Made by a program: the position numbers and the translations under genes | The notes under the pieces: model-generated | What the model saw: only the letters and a program-made list of their open reading frames with translations | Database searches by the model: none | What the model was told of the DNA's origin: nothing | From: Nitrosovibrio tenuis | GTDB taxonomy: Bacteria > Pseudomonadota > Gammaproteobacteria > Burkholderiales > Nitrosomonadaceae | DNA length: 64,000 bases | Reading direction: 5' to 3' | NCBI RefSeq assembly: GCF_900109785.1 | Contig: NZ_FOBH01000010.1 | Location: 1 to 64,000 of the forward strand | Part shown: piece after piece, positions 36,806 through 46,803 of the stretch | How the letters are laid out: every line of letters begins with the position of its first letter | Numbering within the stretch: position 1 is the stretch's first letter

Positions 36806-37838
36806 GGCTAAAGTTTTTATTCCCACATCTAGGCCAGATGATATGGAAGATCATGTGATCCATGCGTGAGAAAACCCACTGGGATACAAACGCCGATGGT
36901 AGTTTGCCCATCCCCCGGATAATCAGGTTGAGCCTCCCGATCAGTGCGCCGGCTGGTGCACGCTAAAACTGCTTGACCACCGCTTGAACCTTGGTTAGAA
37001 GTGAGCGAACGCTTTTCTGGACGGCTTTATTAACAACTTGCCGTTGGGATAGCGCCGCACGTTCTGGCCGAGGAAGTCAAAACCCTCGCTGACATGTGTG
37101 ATCAAGGTTTTTTCCGGAGAGAGAACCAGACCACGTTCCGCCAGAAACGCTTCAACCAGCGGCTTCACTCGGTCTACGAGAATCTCCAGTGAGTTCGCCG
37201 TGATGACAAAATCGTCGGCGTAGCGAATCAGGTGCACCTGCGCTGTCTTGCCTCGCCACACCCCGGCCCTAAGACGGGAAACGCCTCGGAAGCCGCTTTT
37301 CGAGGCCATCGAGCGCAAGTTTGCCAGCACAGGCGAAATGATTCCTCCTTGCGGAGTGCCCGAAATGGTATCGTAAAACATTTGGTTCTCAAGGTAGCCA
37401 GACTTGAGCCATTTCTGGAGTATCGATCATCCATAGGGACATGGTCGAGAAGGCAGCTAGGGCTGATGTTATTGAAGCAACCCTTGATATCGCCCTCAAG
37501 AACCCACGAAGGTGAGCGGCGGTACAGAGTGGTGAAACACCGCTCTATTGCGTCCGCACAACTCCGCCCTCGCCGAAACCATAGGAGCCGGCATCTGCCA
37601 GGGTCTCTGCAACCGGATCGAGTGCCAGCAGATACAGCGCTTGCATGGGTCGATCTCGAATTGTCGGGATGCCTAGTGGACGCAGCTTTCCGTTGGCCTT
37701 GGGGATATAGATGCGCCGTAGGGGACGAGGCCAGTAACGACAGGCCCACCTATAGAAGACCGATCTTGATATCGGGGATACCCGGTGGTGTGTTCCATCA
37801 ACGCCGTGAGCTCGACTAAATTCAGAGGGTCGCCCCAT
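36806..37838 (-). pseudogene. Group II intron-encoded reverse transcriptase/maturase relic (LtrA type)
   Basis: Blocks of a group II intron protein appear in order but in changing frames. First [20 protein letters not shown], then SWVLEGDIKGCFNNIS, then SGTPQGGIISPVLANL, then the catalytic YADDF block, then FDFLGQNVRRYPNGK. Past a stop at 36995 comes a maturase-X block LIGRLNLIIRG followed by FVSQWVFSRMDHM. Several frameshifts disable it, though YADDF is kept. The intron RNA domains V and VI were not found. Its start touches a cut response-regulator gene, so it probably inserted there. Confidence 0.85.
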
Positions 37839-37929
37839 CTCGGGCGGTTAGAACCCGCGCTTCGTACAGATTCAGCATTTCCTGCGTCACCTCACGGGCA
37901 ATGGGATCGTCGTCGACGACGAGTATCAT
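37822..37929 (-). pseudogene. N-terminal fragment of a response regulator
   Basis: From ATG 37929 the frame codes MILVVDDDPIAREVTQEML and then [13 protein letters not shown] before stopping. This is the first strand, acidic triad and helix of a receiver domain (DDD at residues 6-8). The phosphorylated Asp and everything beyond are missing; sequence related to the group II intron protein begins at the break. Confidence 0.7.
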
Positions 37930-38139
37930 GATTTCTGAAAGCGTGGATTGCGGTGTTCCACTCACCACCCTACTTGAAATAAGAAGGCTTTTTATTTGTT
38001 AGTAGCACAAGATCGGCTTGCCCGAGGTCGCATTATTGCCTTTCATCTTAATGGCCACTGTTCGCTCTACCACATACGTTTTTTTCTGAAAGTATCTCTT
38101 TTCATGAAAGAGCGTCGCCGCCGTATGACACCGCAAACA
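37930..38139. other. Gap between response-regulator fragment and TraF relic
   Basis: About 210 bases without a supported gene. Confidence 0.3.
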
Positions 38140-38650
38140 CCGAGGATACCGCTGCCAGACCCGAAATCAGAAAACGATCGCCGGCCGATGCCCCTTACTT
38201 GCGACAGACTCACCGGCCCGAATAACGGCCATCAAAAGACGTGCCACTTACATCGGACATGAGCAGCAGTTCACATTTTCCCAGCGTATAGCCACTGAAT
38301 GGGTAACGCGCATTGGCCCCCCGCCTTATCCGTTGCAAGCGGCACGCTTGCGGGCAGTAACTTGCCATTAACGCTCACTCCCTCATCCGCCGAAATAACA
38401 GTGTCCCCTCCCATGCCAGCACGCGCTTCATCATGAAGCCGTAATCTCCCGGGCAGACACCCGCCCCGATCCACCCCCGCTCTTTCGCCTCAGCGAACAG
38501 CGGCAACTCCGGCGGGCAAAAGATAACGTATGCGCCCTTCCCACCGGTTCATCGACAATCCGGTACAAGCCAACCGGAATGATTTGGGTAATATTGACCC
38601 GCAGGTCGTGCCGAACGGGAAATTGTTGCAGGGAAGCAGTCCCGCCGGGT
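38140..38650 (-). pseudogene. TraF-type conjugative signal peptidase (S26 family) relic
   Basis: The minus strand carries successive TraF blocks in changing frames: RVNITQIIPVGLYRIVDEPV, then VIFCPPELPLFAEAKERGW, then AGVCPGDYGFMMKRVLA, then GVSVNGKLLPASVPLATDKA, then CELLLMSDVSGTSFDGRY, then the closing GPVSLSQ. TraF enzymes cyclise or trim pilins in plasmid and integrative element transfer. At least three frameshifts break it. No other transfer gene is present, so it marks a decayed conjugative element that lay next to dcd. Confidence 0.75.
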
Positions 38651-38664
38651 GCGACATAACCAAA

Positions 38665-39231
38665 TCAGATCTTGGGAAGAGTCACTCCCTGCTGTCCCTG
38701 GTATTTTCCGCCCCGGTCTTTATACGAGGTCTCGCATACTTCGTCGGACTCGAAGAAAATTACCTGGGCCACGCCCTCGTTGGCATATATCTTCGCAGGA
38801 AGCGGGGTAGTGTTGGAAAATTCCAGTGTGACATATCCTTCCCATTCCGGTTCGAATGGGGTGACGTTGACAATAATGCCGCAACGAGCATAGGTGGATT
38901 TTCCAAGGCAGATGGTCAGCACGTTGCGCGGGATACGGAAATACTCGACAGTGCGCGCGAGCGCGAAAGAGTTGGGGGGAATAAGGCAAACGTTGCTCTT
39001 CACATCGACGAAAGAATTGGAGTCGAAATTCTTGGGATCAACGATGGCGGAATTGATATTCGTGAACAGCTTGAATTCATCCGAACAGCGAATATCGTAC
39101 CCATAACTTGAAGTCCCGTAGGAAACGATCTTGTGCCCATTGGCATGCTTGATCTGGTTGGGCTCAAAGGGCTCGATCATATGGTACTCGGTCGCCATGC
39201 GGCGTATCCACCTGTCCGACTTGATAGTCAT
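38665..39231 (-). CDS. dcd: dCTP deaminase
   Basis: Deaminates dCTP to dUTP, the source of dUMP for thymidylate synthesis. The catalytic region [19 protein letters not shown], with the Glu in WEGYVTLE, and [10 protein letters not shown] are the family blocks; the length of 188 is typical of the proteobacterial form. The C-terminal [14 protein letters not shown] is the usual lid. It lies near apbC on the same strand. Confidence 0.96.
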   Translation of the reverse strand: MTIKSDRWIRRMATEYHMIEPFEPNQIKHANGHKIVSYGTSSYGYDIRCSDEFKLFTNINSAIVDPKNFDSNSFVDVKSNVCLIPPNSFALARTVEYFRIPRNVLTICLGKSTYARCGIIVNVTPFEPEWEGYVTLEFSNTTPLPAKIYANEGVAQVIFFESDEVCETSYKDRGGKYQGQQGVTLPKI

Positions 39232-39325
39232 TCTGAAGGATAGCGAATCTTGAATGAAGTCATGCGTGAGAAAAAAACGGCAGCGGTTTTGCTATGCCCA
39301 TAATATTTTGCTATGCCCATAATAA

Positions 39326-40414
39326 TCAGGTGTCCTCAATCACAATCTTCGCGAATAACGCCGAATGGTCCAACGATAACTCATCCACCTTCACAGCGAG
39401 GCGCCGGGCGATCCCACGATAAATCTCCGCTATTCGGCCGTTCGGATCGGCCACTACCGTGGGGACGCCTGCGTCGGTATGCTCGCGGATTCTGGCGTCG
39501 AGCGGCAGACTGCCCAGCAACTCCACATCATAATCCTTGCACATTTTCTGACCCCCGCCCTCGCCAAAGATATGTTCCTCATGGCCACAGTTGGAGCAAA
39601 TATGAATACTCATGTTTTCTATGATTCCCAAAATGGGAATACCCACTTTCTGGAACATTTTGAGACCCTTACGGGCATCAAGCAGCGCGATATCCTGTGG
39701 GGTGGTAACGATTACAGCACCCGTGACCGGCACTTTCTGCGCGAGCGTCAACTGGATGTCTCCGGTTCCCGGCGGCATATCCACTATAAGGTAATCCACG
39801 TCGTTCCAGCGGGTATCATTCAACAATTGCTGCAACGCCTGAGTAACCATCGGTCCGCGCCACACCATGGGTGTTTCCACATCGATCAGGAAACCGATCG
39901 ACATGGCCTGGATGCCATGCGCCATCATCGGCTCAATGCTCTTGCCATCAGGCGATTCGGGTCGGCCACTAATGCCCAGCATCTGCGGCTGCGAGGGACC
40001 ATAAATATCCGCATCCAGAATACCAACCGAAGCACCCTCCGCCGCCAGCGCCAGGGCCAGGTTGACCGCGGTGGCGGATTTGCCGACACCGCCCTTGCCG
40101 GATGCCACCGCAATGATGTTCTTTACTCCGGGAATGAGCTTGACCCCGCGTTGAACGCTGTGAGACACGATCTTGCTCGTGACGTTAACGCTCACGCTGC
40201 CGATTCCGGGAATGCTTTCGACCTTGTCGACAATCTGTTTGCGAATGCTTTCTATTACGCTTTTTGCCGGATAACCCAGTACGATATCAAGCGAGACGTT
40301 GTTGCCATCTATCAGGATGTTGCGTGCTTCATTGCTGGTCACATAATCCCTGCCAGTGCTGGCGTCCACGATCTCCTTGAGAGCCGATTGTATTTGCTGT
40401 TCCGTGATAGCCAC
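39326..40414 (-). CDS. apbC: Iron-sulfur cluster carrier ATPase (Mrp/ApbC family)
   Basis: A P-loop scaffold that carries [4Fe-4S] clusters to target enzymes. Residues 1-75 are a MIP18-like domain; the deviant Walker motif GKGGVGKSATAVNLALALA follows at about 105. The cluster-binding Cys pair is in ICSNCGHEEHIFG. I choose the GTG at 40414 (protein VAITEQQIQ onward, 362 residues) because GGGAGGAG stands seven bases before it. An upstream ATG would add 23 unrelated residues. Confidence 0.93.
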   Translation of the reverse strand: MAITEQQIQSALKEIVDASTGRDYVTSNEARNILIDGNNVSLDIVLGYPAKSVIESIRKQIVDKVESIPGIGSVSVNVTSKIVSHSVQRGVKLIPGVKNIIAVASGKGGVGKSATAVNLALALAAEGASVGILDADIYGPSQPQMLGISGRPESPDGKSIEPMMAHGIQAMSIGFLIDVETPMVWRGPMVTQALQQLLNDTRWNDVDYLIVDMPPGTGDIQLTLAQKVPVTGAVIVTTPQDIALLDARKGLKMFQKVGIPILGIIENMSIHICSNCGHEEHIFGEGGGQKMCKDYDVELLGSLPLDARIREHTDAGVPTVVADPNGRIAEIYRGIARRLAVKVDELSLDHSALFAKIVIEDT

Positions 40415-40659
40415 CCCGAGACTCCTCCCTTTATGTACTCCTTGTACTCCTTGACCTGCGATGCTCAAATGAATCAATGACAACCCTCAATATTAACAAA
40501 TATCGCGGCTCAGAACCTTGCGAGTTGAAGGATATCGGATAAATCGTCGTACGCAAATTCAAACCGCTCAGGAGAATCGCAACCCGAATCGCAGCCGGTA
40601 TTTCCAGTTCAAGCTCACTGTTTGCTACAATTGCATATGACAATTTTTATAGACTATTG

Positions 40660-42873
40660 ATGAACAAACGAAAAATTCTCGTTACCTCAGCACTTCCCTA
40701 CGCGAATGGCAGCATCCATCTAGGACACCTGGTGGAATACATCCAGACCGATATCTGGGTGCGCTTTCAGAAAATGCAAGAGCACGAGGTGCACTACGTC
40801 TGTGCAGACGACACCCATGGCACACCCGTCATGCTGCGCGCCGAACAGGAAGGCATTACGCCCAAGCAATTGATAGACCGTGTGTGGAAGGAACATAAGG
40901 CCGATTTTGACGGCTTTTATGTCGATTTCGACAGCTATTACAGCACGGACTCGCCAGAGAATCAGGAATTTTGCAATGATATCTACCGGCAGCTCGAAGC
41001 AGAAGGTCTGATTGATAAACGTTCGGTCGAGCAGTTTTTTGACCCGGTGAAGCAGATGTTTTTGCCTGATCGGTATATCAAAGGCGAATGCCCAAATTGC
41101 CATGCCAAAGATCAATATGGGGACTCCTGCGAAGCGTGCGGCGCCACCTACTCGCCAACGGATCTGATCGACGCTTACTCTGCTGTCTCGGGAGCAAAAC
41201 CGCAACGCCAGGCTTCAGACCATTACTTCTTCAAGCTTTCGGACCCACGTTGCAAGGCTTTTCTCCAGGATTGGGTGTTCGAGTCGTTTTCGGATCCAGC
41301 GGGTATAGCCCTGGAAAAAAAGCAACGGCTGCAACCAGAAGCGGCGAACAAAATGAATGAATGGCTCTCAGCCGGCCTGGCGGACTGGGACATTTCGCGG
41401 GACCCCCCGTATTTCGGTTTCCCAATCCCCGGCACATCCGGCCAGAAATTTTTCTACGTCTGGCTGGATGCACCTGTGGGCTACTTTGGCAGCTTCAAGC
41501 ATTACTTCAAACAGGAGCGTAGATCTGAAGTAGAGATCGACGAGTTCCTGCGATCCAGCCGCAGCACTGAGATGATTCATTTTATCGGCAAGGACATTCT
41601 TTATTTTCATGCGTTGTTTTGGCCCGCCATGCTGGAATTCTCGGGCTACCGCACGCCCACGCAGATTTACGCTCATGGATTCCTTACCGTCAACGGCCAA
41701 AAGATGTCCAAGTCGCGCGGGACCTTCATTACCGCGGAGAGCTATCTGAATCAGGGCCTGAACCCGGAATGGCTACGCTATTACTATGCTGCCAAACTCA
41801 ACGATACCATGGAAGATATCGATCTCAATTTCGACGATTTCATCGCGCGAGTCAATAGCGATCTGGTAGGGAAATACATCAATATCGCCAGCAGATGCGC
41901 GGGGTTTATCACCAAAAAGTTTGGCGGCAAGCTTACCGGCACCCTTTCCGAGGCGAACAGGAAATGGTTCAATCAATTCATATTCTGCCCGCTGGGCGAA
42001 GAAGATACCTTTCTCGGCCGTCATATTTCCATTGCGAACTATTATGATAGCCGGGAGTACGGCAAAGCCATAAAGGAAATCATGCTGGCGGCGGACGTCG
42101 CCAATCAGTATGTGGACCGGATGAAGCCGTGGCTTCTGGCAAAAGATAGCAAAAATGATGCGGAGTTGCATGAAATATGCAGTGTAGCCTTGAATATGTT
42201 CCGGATTCTGACTGTGTACCTCAAACCGGTTCTGCCAAAGCTTGCCGCAAAAGCGGAGCAGTTCCTGGCTGTGGATGCGTTCACATGGAAGGATGCCAAT
42301 TCGCAAAACAGGCTGTTACCCCACGGTCACCAAATTAATCATTATGAGCACCTGATGAGCCGCCTCGATGCAAAACAGATTGACGCACTCATCAACGCGA
42401 ATAAGGAAACCCTGCAGCCCGGTGGGCAGTCCAGTGGGCTGCCGCCGCAAGCCAGACAAACGGAAGCCATGGATAAAACGCCCTCAACCCCTTCCAATCC
42501 ACCGAGAAATGTGGAGATCGCGGTAGCACCCCCTGTACCAACCATACCAACCATCACAATCGATGATTTTGGCAAGGTCGATCTCAGGGTTGCGAAAATC
42601 GTCAATGCCGAGCATGTGGAGGGCGCAGATAAGTTGCTGAAGCTCACGCTGGATATAGGAACGGAGCAGCGCACCGTCTTCGCAGGAATAAAGGCGGGCT
42701 ACGACCCGGAACAGCTCAAGGGCCGCCTGACCATCATGGTGGCTAATCTTGCGCCGCGCAAGATGAAGTTCGGCGTATCGGAAGGCATGGTGGTTGCTGC
42801 AAGCGATGAAAACGGCGGGCCCTACCTACTTGCCCCTGATGAAGGAGCGCAACCGGGAATGAAAGTAAAGTAG
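40660..42873 (+). CDS. metG: Methionyl-tRNA synthetase
   Basis: Charges tRNA-Met and initiator tRNA. HIGH-type motif HLGH near residue 21, zinc knuckle [17 protein letters not shown] near 145-161, and KMSKS near 348. The last 110 residues are the EMAP/Trbp111-type tRNA-binding domain ([20 protein letters not shown]). A Pro/Thr-rich linker of about 60 residues joins the two parts. The ATG at 40660 directly follows an in-frame TTG. Divergent from apbC. Confidence 0.97.
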   Translation: MNKRKILVTSALPYANGSIHLGHLVEYIQTDIWVRFQKMQEHEVHYVCADDTHGTPVMLRAEQEGITPKQLIDRVWKEHKADFDGFYVDFDSYYSTDSPENQEFCNDIYRQLEAEGLIDKRSVEQFFDPVKQMFLPDRYIKGECPNCHAKDQYGDSCEACGATYSPTDLIDAYSAVSGAKPQRQASDHYFFKLSDPRCKAFLQDWVFESFSDPAGIALEKKQRLQPEAANKMNEWLSAGLADWDISRDPPYFGFPIPGTSGQKFFYVWLDAPVGYFGSFKHYFKQERRSEVEIDEFLRSSRSTEMIHFIGKDILYFHALFWPAMLEFSGYRTPTQIYAHGFLTVNGQKMSKSRGTFITAESYLNQGLNPEWLRYYYAAKLNDTMEDIDLNFDDFIARVNSDLVGKYINIASRCAGFITKKFGGKLTGTLSEANRKWFNQFIFCPLGEEDTFLGRHISIANYYDSREYGKAIKEIMLAADVANQYVDRMKPWLLAKDSKNDAELHEICSVALNMFRILTVYLKPVLPKLAAKAEQFLAVDAFTWKDANSQNRLLPHGHQINHYEHLMSRLDAKQIDALINANKETLQPGGQSSGLPPQARQTEAMDKTPSTPSNPPRNVEIAVAPPVPTIPTITIDDFGKVDLRVAKIVNAEHVEGADKLLKLTLDIGTEQRTVFAGIKAGYDPEQLKGRLTIMVANLAPRKMKFGVSEGMVVAASDENGGPYLLAPDEGAQPGMKVK

Positions 42874-42987
42874 CCGCGCAGCGCGTCGATGATTAAACGC
42901 TCGAACACCGAGCCAGAGCCATATCTCAGGAATATTTCCCAGATATCAGCAGCGAGGCCACTCCGTTAAAAATAATCAAGCATGGAA

Positions 42988-43788
42988 TTACCCGATTGAC
43001 TTGCGCCGCCGCACCATAGCGCCCATCAACCCTAGGCCGGCAAGCAGCATGGCATAGGTCTCGGGCTCTGGCACCACAGCCACGGTGCCAGAAATGCCGT
43101 ATTGGAGCTGCGGCAATACGCTCTGGTTCGCGTAATCGCTACCGCCGACAAATATTGAGTAATCTCCCGCTGCAAGGTGAAAGGTTTTAGACACCATGTG
43201 GTCCGGCACGCCGTCGCCCCCTGCAATCACCCCAGTCCCATAATCTACGCTGCCGTCATAGGCAGAGCCGATGTACGTGAAGATGCTTGGTGGATCGTTG
43301 TTATCGTTGGTAATGCTCCAGTCGTTCAGCGCCCTGAATGAACCCTCGGTGTTGCCGGCCCCAGCAATCGCATCGCGAATAGCAGTAGAACCAGGTCCAA
43401 AGTCATGATCTGCCAAAAACGGAGCAACGTGCGCAAGTCCGCTATAAAGCGAGAACCCCGGCGTTAGCCCGCCCTCAACCGGAACCGGATTGGGAACAGC
43501 GGCCGTCGGATCAGGCGTGAAAACCTGGCTCTGGAACGATACCTTTACGTCGGCGTCATTGTTCAGGTGAAACCGGTAAGCCCGGGTTTTATGGCTATCT
43601 CCCCAGTCCGCATCGGTTCCGTCGACCCAGCCAAAGTTGCCGGGAACCGAATTATTCCAGCGGGTCTGACTCTCCCCGGCAATCCCGTTGAAAGTGCCGA
43701 AATCACGACCACTGTATGTAATATGGGCCATTGCTGGCAGTGAAGTCATCCCGGCGAGAAACAGCGCATATTTTAATGATGTTTTCAT
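42988..43788 (-). CDS. PEP-CTERM sorting domain protein
   Basis: A 266-residue exported protein: signal peptide MKTSLKYALFLAGMTSLPAMA, beta-rich middle part, and the C-terminal sorting signal VPEPETYAMLLAGLGLMGA followed by RRRK. The signal is cut by an exosortase, which anchors or releases the protein at the cell surface. GGAGA lies seven bases before the ATG, and a TATAAT box lies near 43840, with no good -35 in front. A perfect 17-bp palindrome lies about 100 bases upstream. The surface function is unknown. Confidence 0.93.
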   Translation of the reverse strand: MKTSLKYALFLAGMTSLPAMAHITYSGRDFGTFNGIAGESQTRWNNSVPGNFGWVDGTDADWGDSHKTRAYRFHLNNDADVKVSFQSQVFTPDPTAAVPNPVPVEGGLTPGFSLYSGLAHVAPFLADHDFGPGSTAIRDAIAGAGNTEGSFRALNDWSITNDNNDPPSIFTYIGSAYDGSVDYGTGVIAGGDGVPDHMVSKTFHLAAGDYSIFVGGSDYANQSVLPQLQYGISGTVAVVPEPETYAMLLAGLGLMGAMVRRRKSIG

Positions 43789-43885
43789 ATTGATTCTCCA
43801 AGTATTTATTGGTGAAAAATCATCGAGTTAGCATTATAGCATTGGCTCGATGGAACATTATTAGCGGGGGACATTGACAAGTCAA

Positions 43886-43902
43886 TGCGGCATATTGCCG
43901 CA
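43886..43902. promoter_or_regulatory. Palindrome TGCGGCA-TAT-TGCCGCA, copy 1
   Basis: Perfect 17-bp inverted repeat, about 100 bases upstream of the PEP-CTERM gene. A second palindrome, CATTGAC-AA-GTCAATG, overlaps its left edge at 43872-43887. Operator-like. Confidence 0.6.
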
Positions 43903-44069
43903 GCCCGAGCCATGAATCATCCGGAATCCAGCAACGAACGCGGACAGGATGGCTTTGCAGGTCAGCTATAAACAACCATCGTGACCAGGGGATAAATACG
44001 GATCTCCCTGGGAAAGTTATAGAGCGAGTGCGCTATGACGGGAGTTAATGTCCTATTTGACGTGTATTG

Positions 44070-44100
44070 ATATGCCGATTCATTAATATGCCGATTGATT
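44070..44100. repeat. Two 15-base direct repeats, period 16
   Basis: ATATGCCGATTCATT (44070-44084) and ATATGCCGATTGATT (44086-44100) differ at one base. The shared ATATGCCG resembles half of the TGCGGCA-N3-TGCCGCA palindrome. Confidence 0.6.
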
Positions 44101-44190
44101 AGATTGCGAATTCAGTTTTTATATTTATCTATCGCAGAGAAAAAGTGTAGTCACAGCCGGTATTTTTTGCTCCCAAGCCTATCAGGGCGT

Positions 44191-44211
44191 AACCCCCAAC
44201 GGGCGGGGGTT
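44191..44211. other. GC hairpin AACCCCC-N7-GGGGGTT
   Basis: Perfect 7-bp stem with loop AACGGGC. The form recalls the end of IS200/IS605-type elements, but no transposase or TnpB remains nearby, so it may only be a terminator-like structure. Confidence 0.35.
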
Positions 44212-44479
44212 CCTCGACCATCATTAATTACGTTACTTCACCGCACGCCCAGCCCAGCCCGTTCCATGCCTTCTTATCCCTGCAGTAATAGCGGTAAGGC
44301 GATTAAAACGATTAACGATAACATGCACGCCGAGCGGAAGAACGGGATGTATCGCGCCGTTTTGTCCGGTTATGTACGCTTCGACCATCACAATCTCGTG
44401 GCACCGGCTTGGCAAATTGTCCTGATTCCTTGGCTGATGTATATGTTTATGTCATACATTATCCATATTTAAGCAGGAG

Positions 44480-44513
44480 TGCGGCAATTTGTCGCATGCG
44501 GCAATATGCCGCA
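44480..44513. promoter_or_regulatory. Tandem palindromes TGCGGCA-N3-TGCCGCA, copies 2 and 3
   Basis: Copy 2 (44480-44496) has one mismatch, TGCGGCA-ATT-TGTCGCA. Copy 3 (44497-44513) is perfect, TGCGGCA-ATA-TGCCGCA. They abut without a gap, about 260 bases upstream of the TonB receptor gene. Two adjoining sites of equal phase suggest cooperative binding by a dimeric regulator. Confidence 0.65.
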
Positions 44514-44770
44514 TTCCCAATTTGATGGGTTTACCTTACATTTCTCCCTGCGCGCATATGAATGTTTTAGATAAGCCTCTGAGAAATGGTTATATGTTCC
44601 TCGGAGCCATAGCGCCGCGCTGTCATGCCCAGGCTTTTTTCAGAATTTGCATGCCCCGGAAATTATACGAACCGAGAGCCGTATGATTCCGAAAGAGCCT
44701 CCGGAAAAACGTTTGGCATTTCAGCTTCCCGTTTCACTCGGTTGGCATAATTCAGACGAAAAGAAGAAAA

Positions 44771-46717
44771 ATGAGAACAAGAAAAATCACAGTAACCGCA
44801 ACATCGATAGCCGTAATTGCAGCCTCCTCGGGATTAACCATGGCGCAAAGCACACCACAATCTTCGGGTACCACCACCCTGTCTCCGGTCGTCGTGACGT
44901 CCAACCCGATCATTGATCGCGTGCGCATTGACCCGTTTTCTAGCACATCCGCGGTGGTAACCGAAAGCCAGCTTCGCGATCAGAATGCGTTCGATCTTGC
45001 CACGGCGCTGCGCCGTACCCCTGGGGTGCAAATATCACGCTACAACCCGGTAGGCGCCTTTGGCGGCGATCAGGGTGGGGCCGTCTTCATTCGCGGCATG
45101 GGCGTCAGCCGTCCGGGCAGCGAAATCAAGACGTACATCGATGGCATTCCCTTTTACATGGGTGTCTGGAATCATCCATTGCTTGATTTATTGCCGGTCA
45201 ACGGCATGCAAGCCATCACCGTATACAAGAGCCCGCAACCACAAATCAACGGCAACAACTTTGCCTCCATCAACCTGGAAACCAAGCGCGCAACCGAGGA
45301 TGGCATACAGGCCGGCGCAAGGATTTCCGGAGGCTACTTCAACACTTTTATCGAGCAGGCGGATCTGGTTGGCCGCAAGGGAGATGTGGATTTCATGCTG
45401 GCGCAAGGCCATGCCCAGTCGGATGGCCAACGACTCAACGCGAGTGGGGAACTGAATAATGTCATGGGCCGCATCGGCATGAGGTTGAATAGCAACTGGT
45501 CGGTTGGCACAAGCTTTCTTTATGTGGTCAATACGGCGCGCGATCCCGGTGACATCCGCCTGCCGAGGCCTGCCGTGGCACCGCAATATAATACCGAGGC
45601 AGGATTGGTCTCCGCTTTTATCTCGCATCGCCACGATGACTGGCGCGGCGATTTGCGTTTTTATTACAGCAAGGGAGAAGGCAACTGGCTGTATCAACCC
45701 GCCCCGGATGGGGACACGCTCACCAATTTTGAAACGATTGGCTTCCGCTGGAAAGAGCAGTTTTCGCTATGGAAGGGAGGAGCCATTGTGGCGGGCCTGG
45801 ACAGCGACTGGATTTCAGGCGATGTGCGATTCAATAGGGTGGCCCCGGCTCCGCAGGATAGTTTTAAAGCGCCCACTTTCCGCGTCACGTCCCCTTACGT
45901 GGCGTTGAGCCAAACGATCGAGCTGGGCAAAGGCTGGTCGCTTGTGCCGGCCGCCGGTGTGCGCGTCTATGACCATAGCCAGTTCCAGACAAAAACCTCG
46001 CCCCATGCGGGACTCTCCCTGATATCCGACTGGATCACGATCTTTGGCAATGTTTCGCGCGGCATCAATTATCCCGGATTGGAAACGCCCGTTCTCTCCG
46101 CCGCGATACCCGCGCTGGGACAAAGCTGGAAACAGCTTGCGGCGGAAGAACTCAATCATGCGGAAATCGGCGTGAAGCTGACCCCCATCGACGCGACGCA
46201 AATCGATATCAGCCTGTTCATCGATCAGGTGAAGAACCGCTATATCTTTGGCTTTCCGCCCAATGTTCCGCCGCCTCCCCAGTTTCTGAATCTGGGTACC
46301 TATCTGATGCGTGGCGCAGAAATCGCAATCAGACAGAATATCACGCGTAACTGGACCGTGTTTGGCGGTCTGACCTTGCTTGACCCCAGCATCGACAACT
46401 TACCCTACACACCAAAAAGAGCTGTCACGGCGGGCATCAACGGGCAGATGGGACCCATCCGCTTAACGGTCGATACCCAGTATCAGTCCAGTGTATTGGC
46501 GCTTAACCGGCCACGTGCAGCGGGCGCAATCAATACCGAGAGCGTTCATTCATTTGCGATCATGAATGCCCGCGTATCTTACCAACTGCCGATGCTGGGC
46601 AAACGCGGCGAAATCTTCGTGGCCATGGAGAATTTGCTTGATGTCCAATACGCCTATCGGCCGGGGTATCCCATGCCCGGACGCTGGGGTCAGGTCGGGT
46701 TTTCCGCGAGTTTCTGA
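44771..46717 (+). CDS. TonB-dependent outer-membrane receptor
   Basis: A 648-residue receptor: signal peptide to about residue 25, TonB-box-like LSPVVVTSN near 38, plug domain (LRRTPGVQISRYNP, FIRGMGVSRPGSEIKTYIDG) and a barrel ending in Phe (GQVGFSASF). Receptors of this kind import ferric or other metal chelates. The next gene starts 86 bases on, and the genes of a sulfur-transfer and acid-activation pathway follow in the same direction, so it is likely the receptor for their product. Only a weak ribosome site (AAGAAG) precedes the ATG. Confidence 0.93.
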   Translation: MRTRKITVTATSIAVIAASSGLTMAQSTPQSSGTTTLSPVVVTSNPIIDRVRIDPFSSTSAVVTESQLRDQNAFDLATALRRTPGVQISRYNPVGAFGGDQGGAVFIRGMGVSRPGSEIKTYIDGIPFYMGVWNHPLLDLLPVNGMQAITVYKSPQPQINGNNFASINLETKRATEDGIQAGARISGGYFNTFIEQADLVGRKGDVDFMLAQGHAQSDGQRLNASGELNNVMGRIGMRLNSNWSVGTSFLYVVNTARDPGDIRLPRPAVAPQYNTEAGLVSAFISHRHDDWRGDLRFYYSKGEGNWLYQPAPDGDTLTNFETIGFRWKEQFSLWKGGAIVAGLDSDWISGDVRFNRVAPAPQDSFKAPTFRVTSPYVALSQTIELGKGWSLVPAAGVRVYDHSQFQTKTSPHAGLSLISDWITIFGNVSRGINYPGLETPVLSAAIPALGQSWKQLAAEELNHAEIGVKLTPIDATQIDISLFIDQVKNRYIFGFPPNVPPPPQFLNLGTYLMRGAEIAIRQNITRNWTVFGGLTLLDPSIDNLPYTPKRAVTAGINGQMGPIRLTVDTQYQSSVLALNRPRAAGAINTESVHSFAIMNARVSYQLPMLGKRGEIFVAMENLLDVQYAYRPGYPMPGRWGQVGFSASF

Positions 46718-46803
46718 CAATCTGGACAGAAGACGCGGGTATTTTAATTTTCAGCCTGTAGCGTCAGGGAATGGGCTTTTAAGATCAGAACGTGGAGTTT
46801 TAA

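Larger units (their letters stand above)
43789..44770. other. Intergenic region between the PEP-CTERM gene and the TonB receptor gene
   Basis: About 980 bases with no convincing gene. It holds three copies of one palindrome, a pair of 15-base direct repeats and a strong GC hairpin, listed separately. No Fur-box-like sequence could be recognised. Confidence 0.5.

Noticed and set aside
37232..37819. Plus-strand open frame of 195 codons
   Set aside because: Antisense to the group II intron reverse transcriptase relic.
44095..44472. Open frame of 125 codons before the TonB receptor
   Set aside because: No ribosome site; it runs through the GC hairpin and reads as random sequence.
44514..44770. 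Fur box upstream of the TonB receptor gene
   Set aside because: I looked for the GATAATGATAATCATTATC pattern and found no acceptable match.
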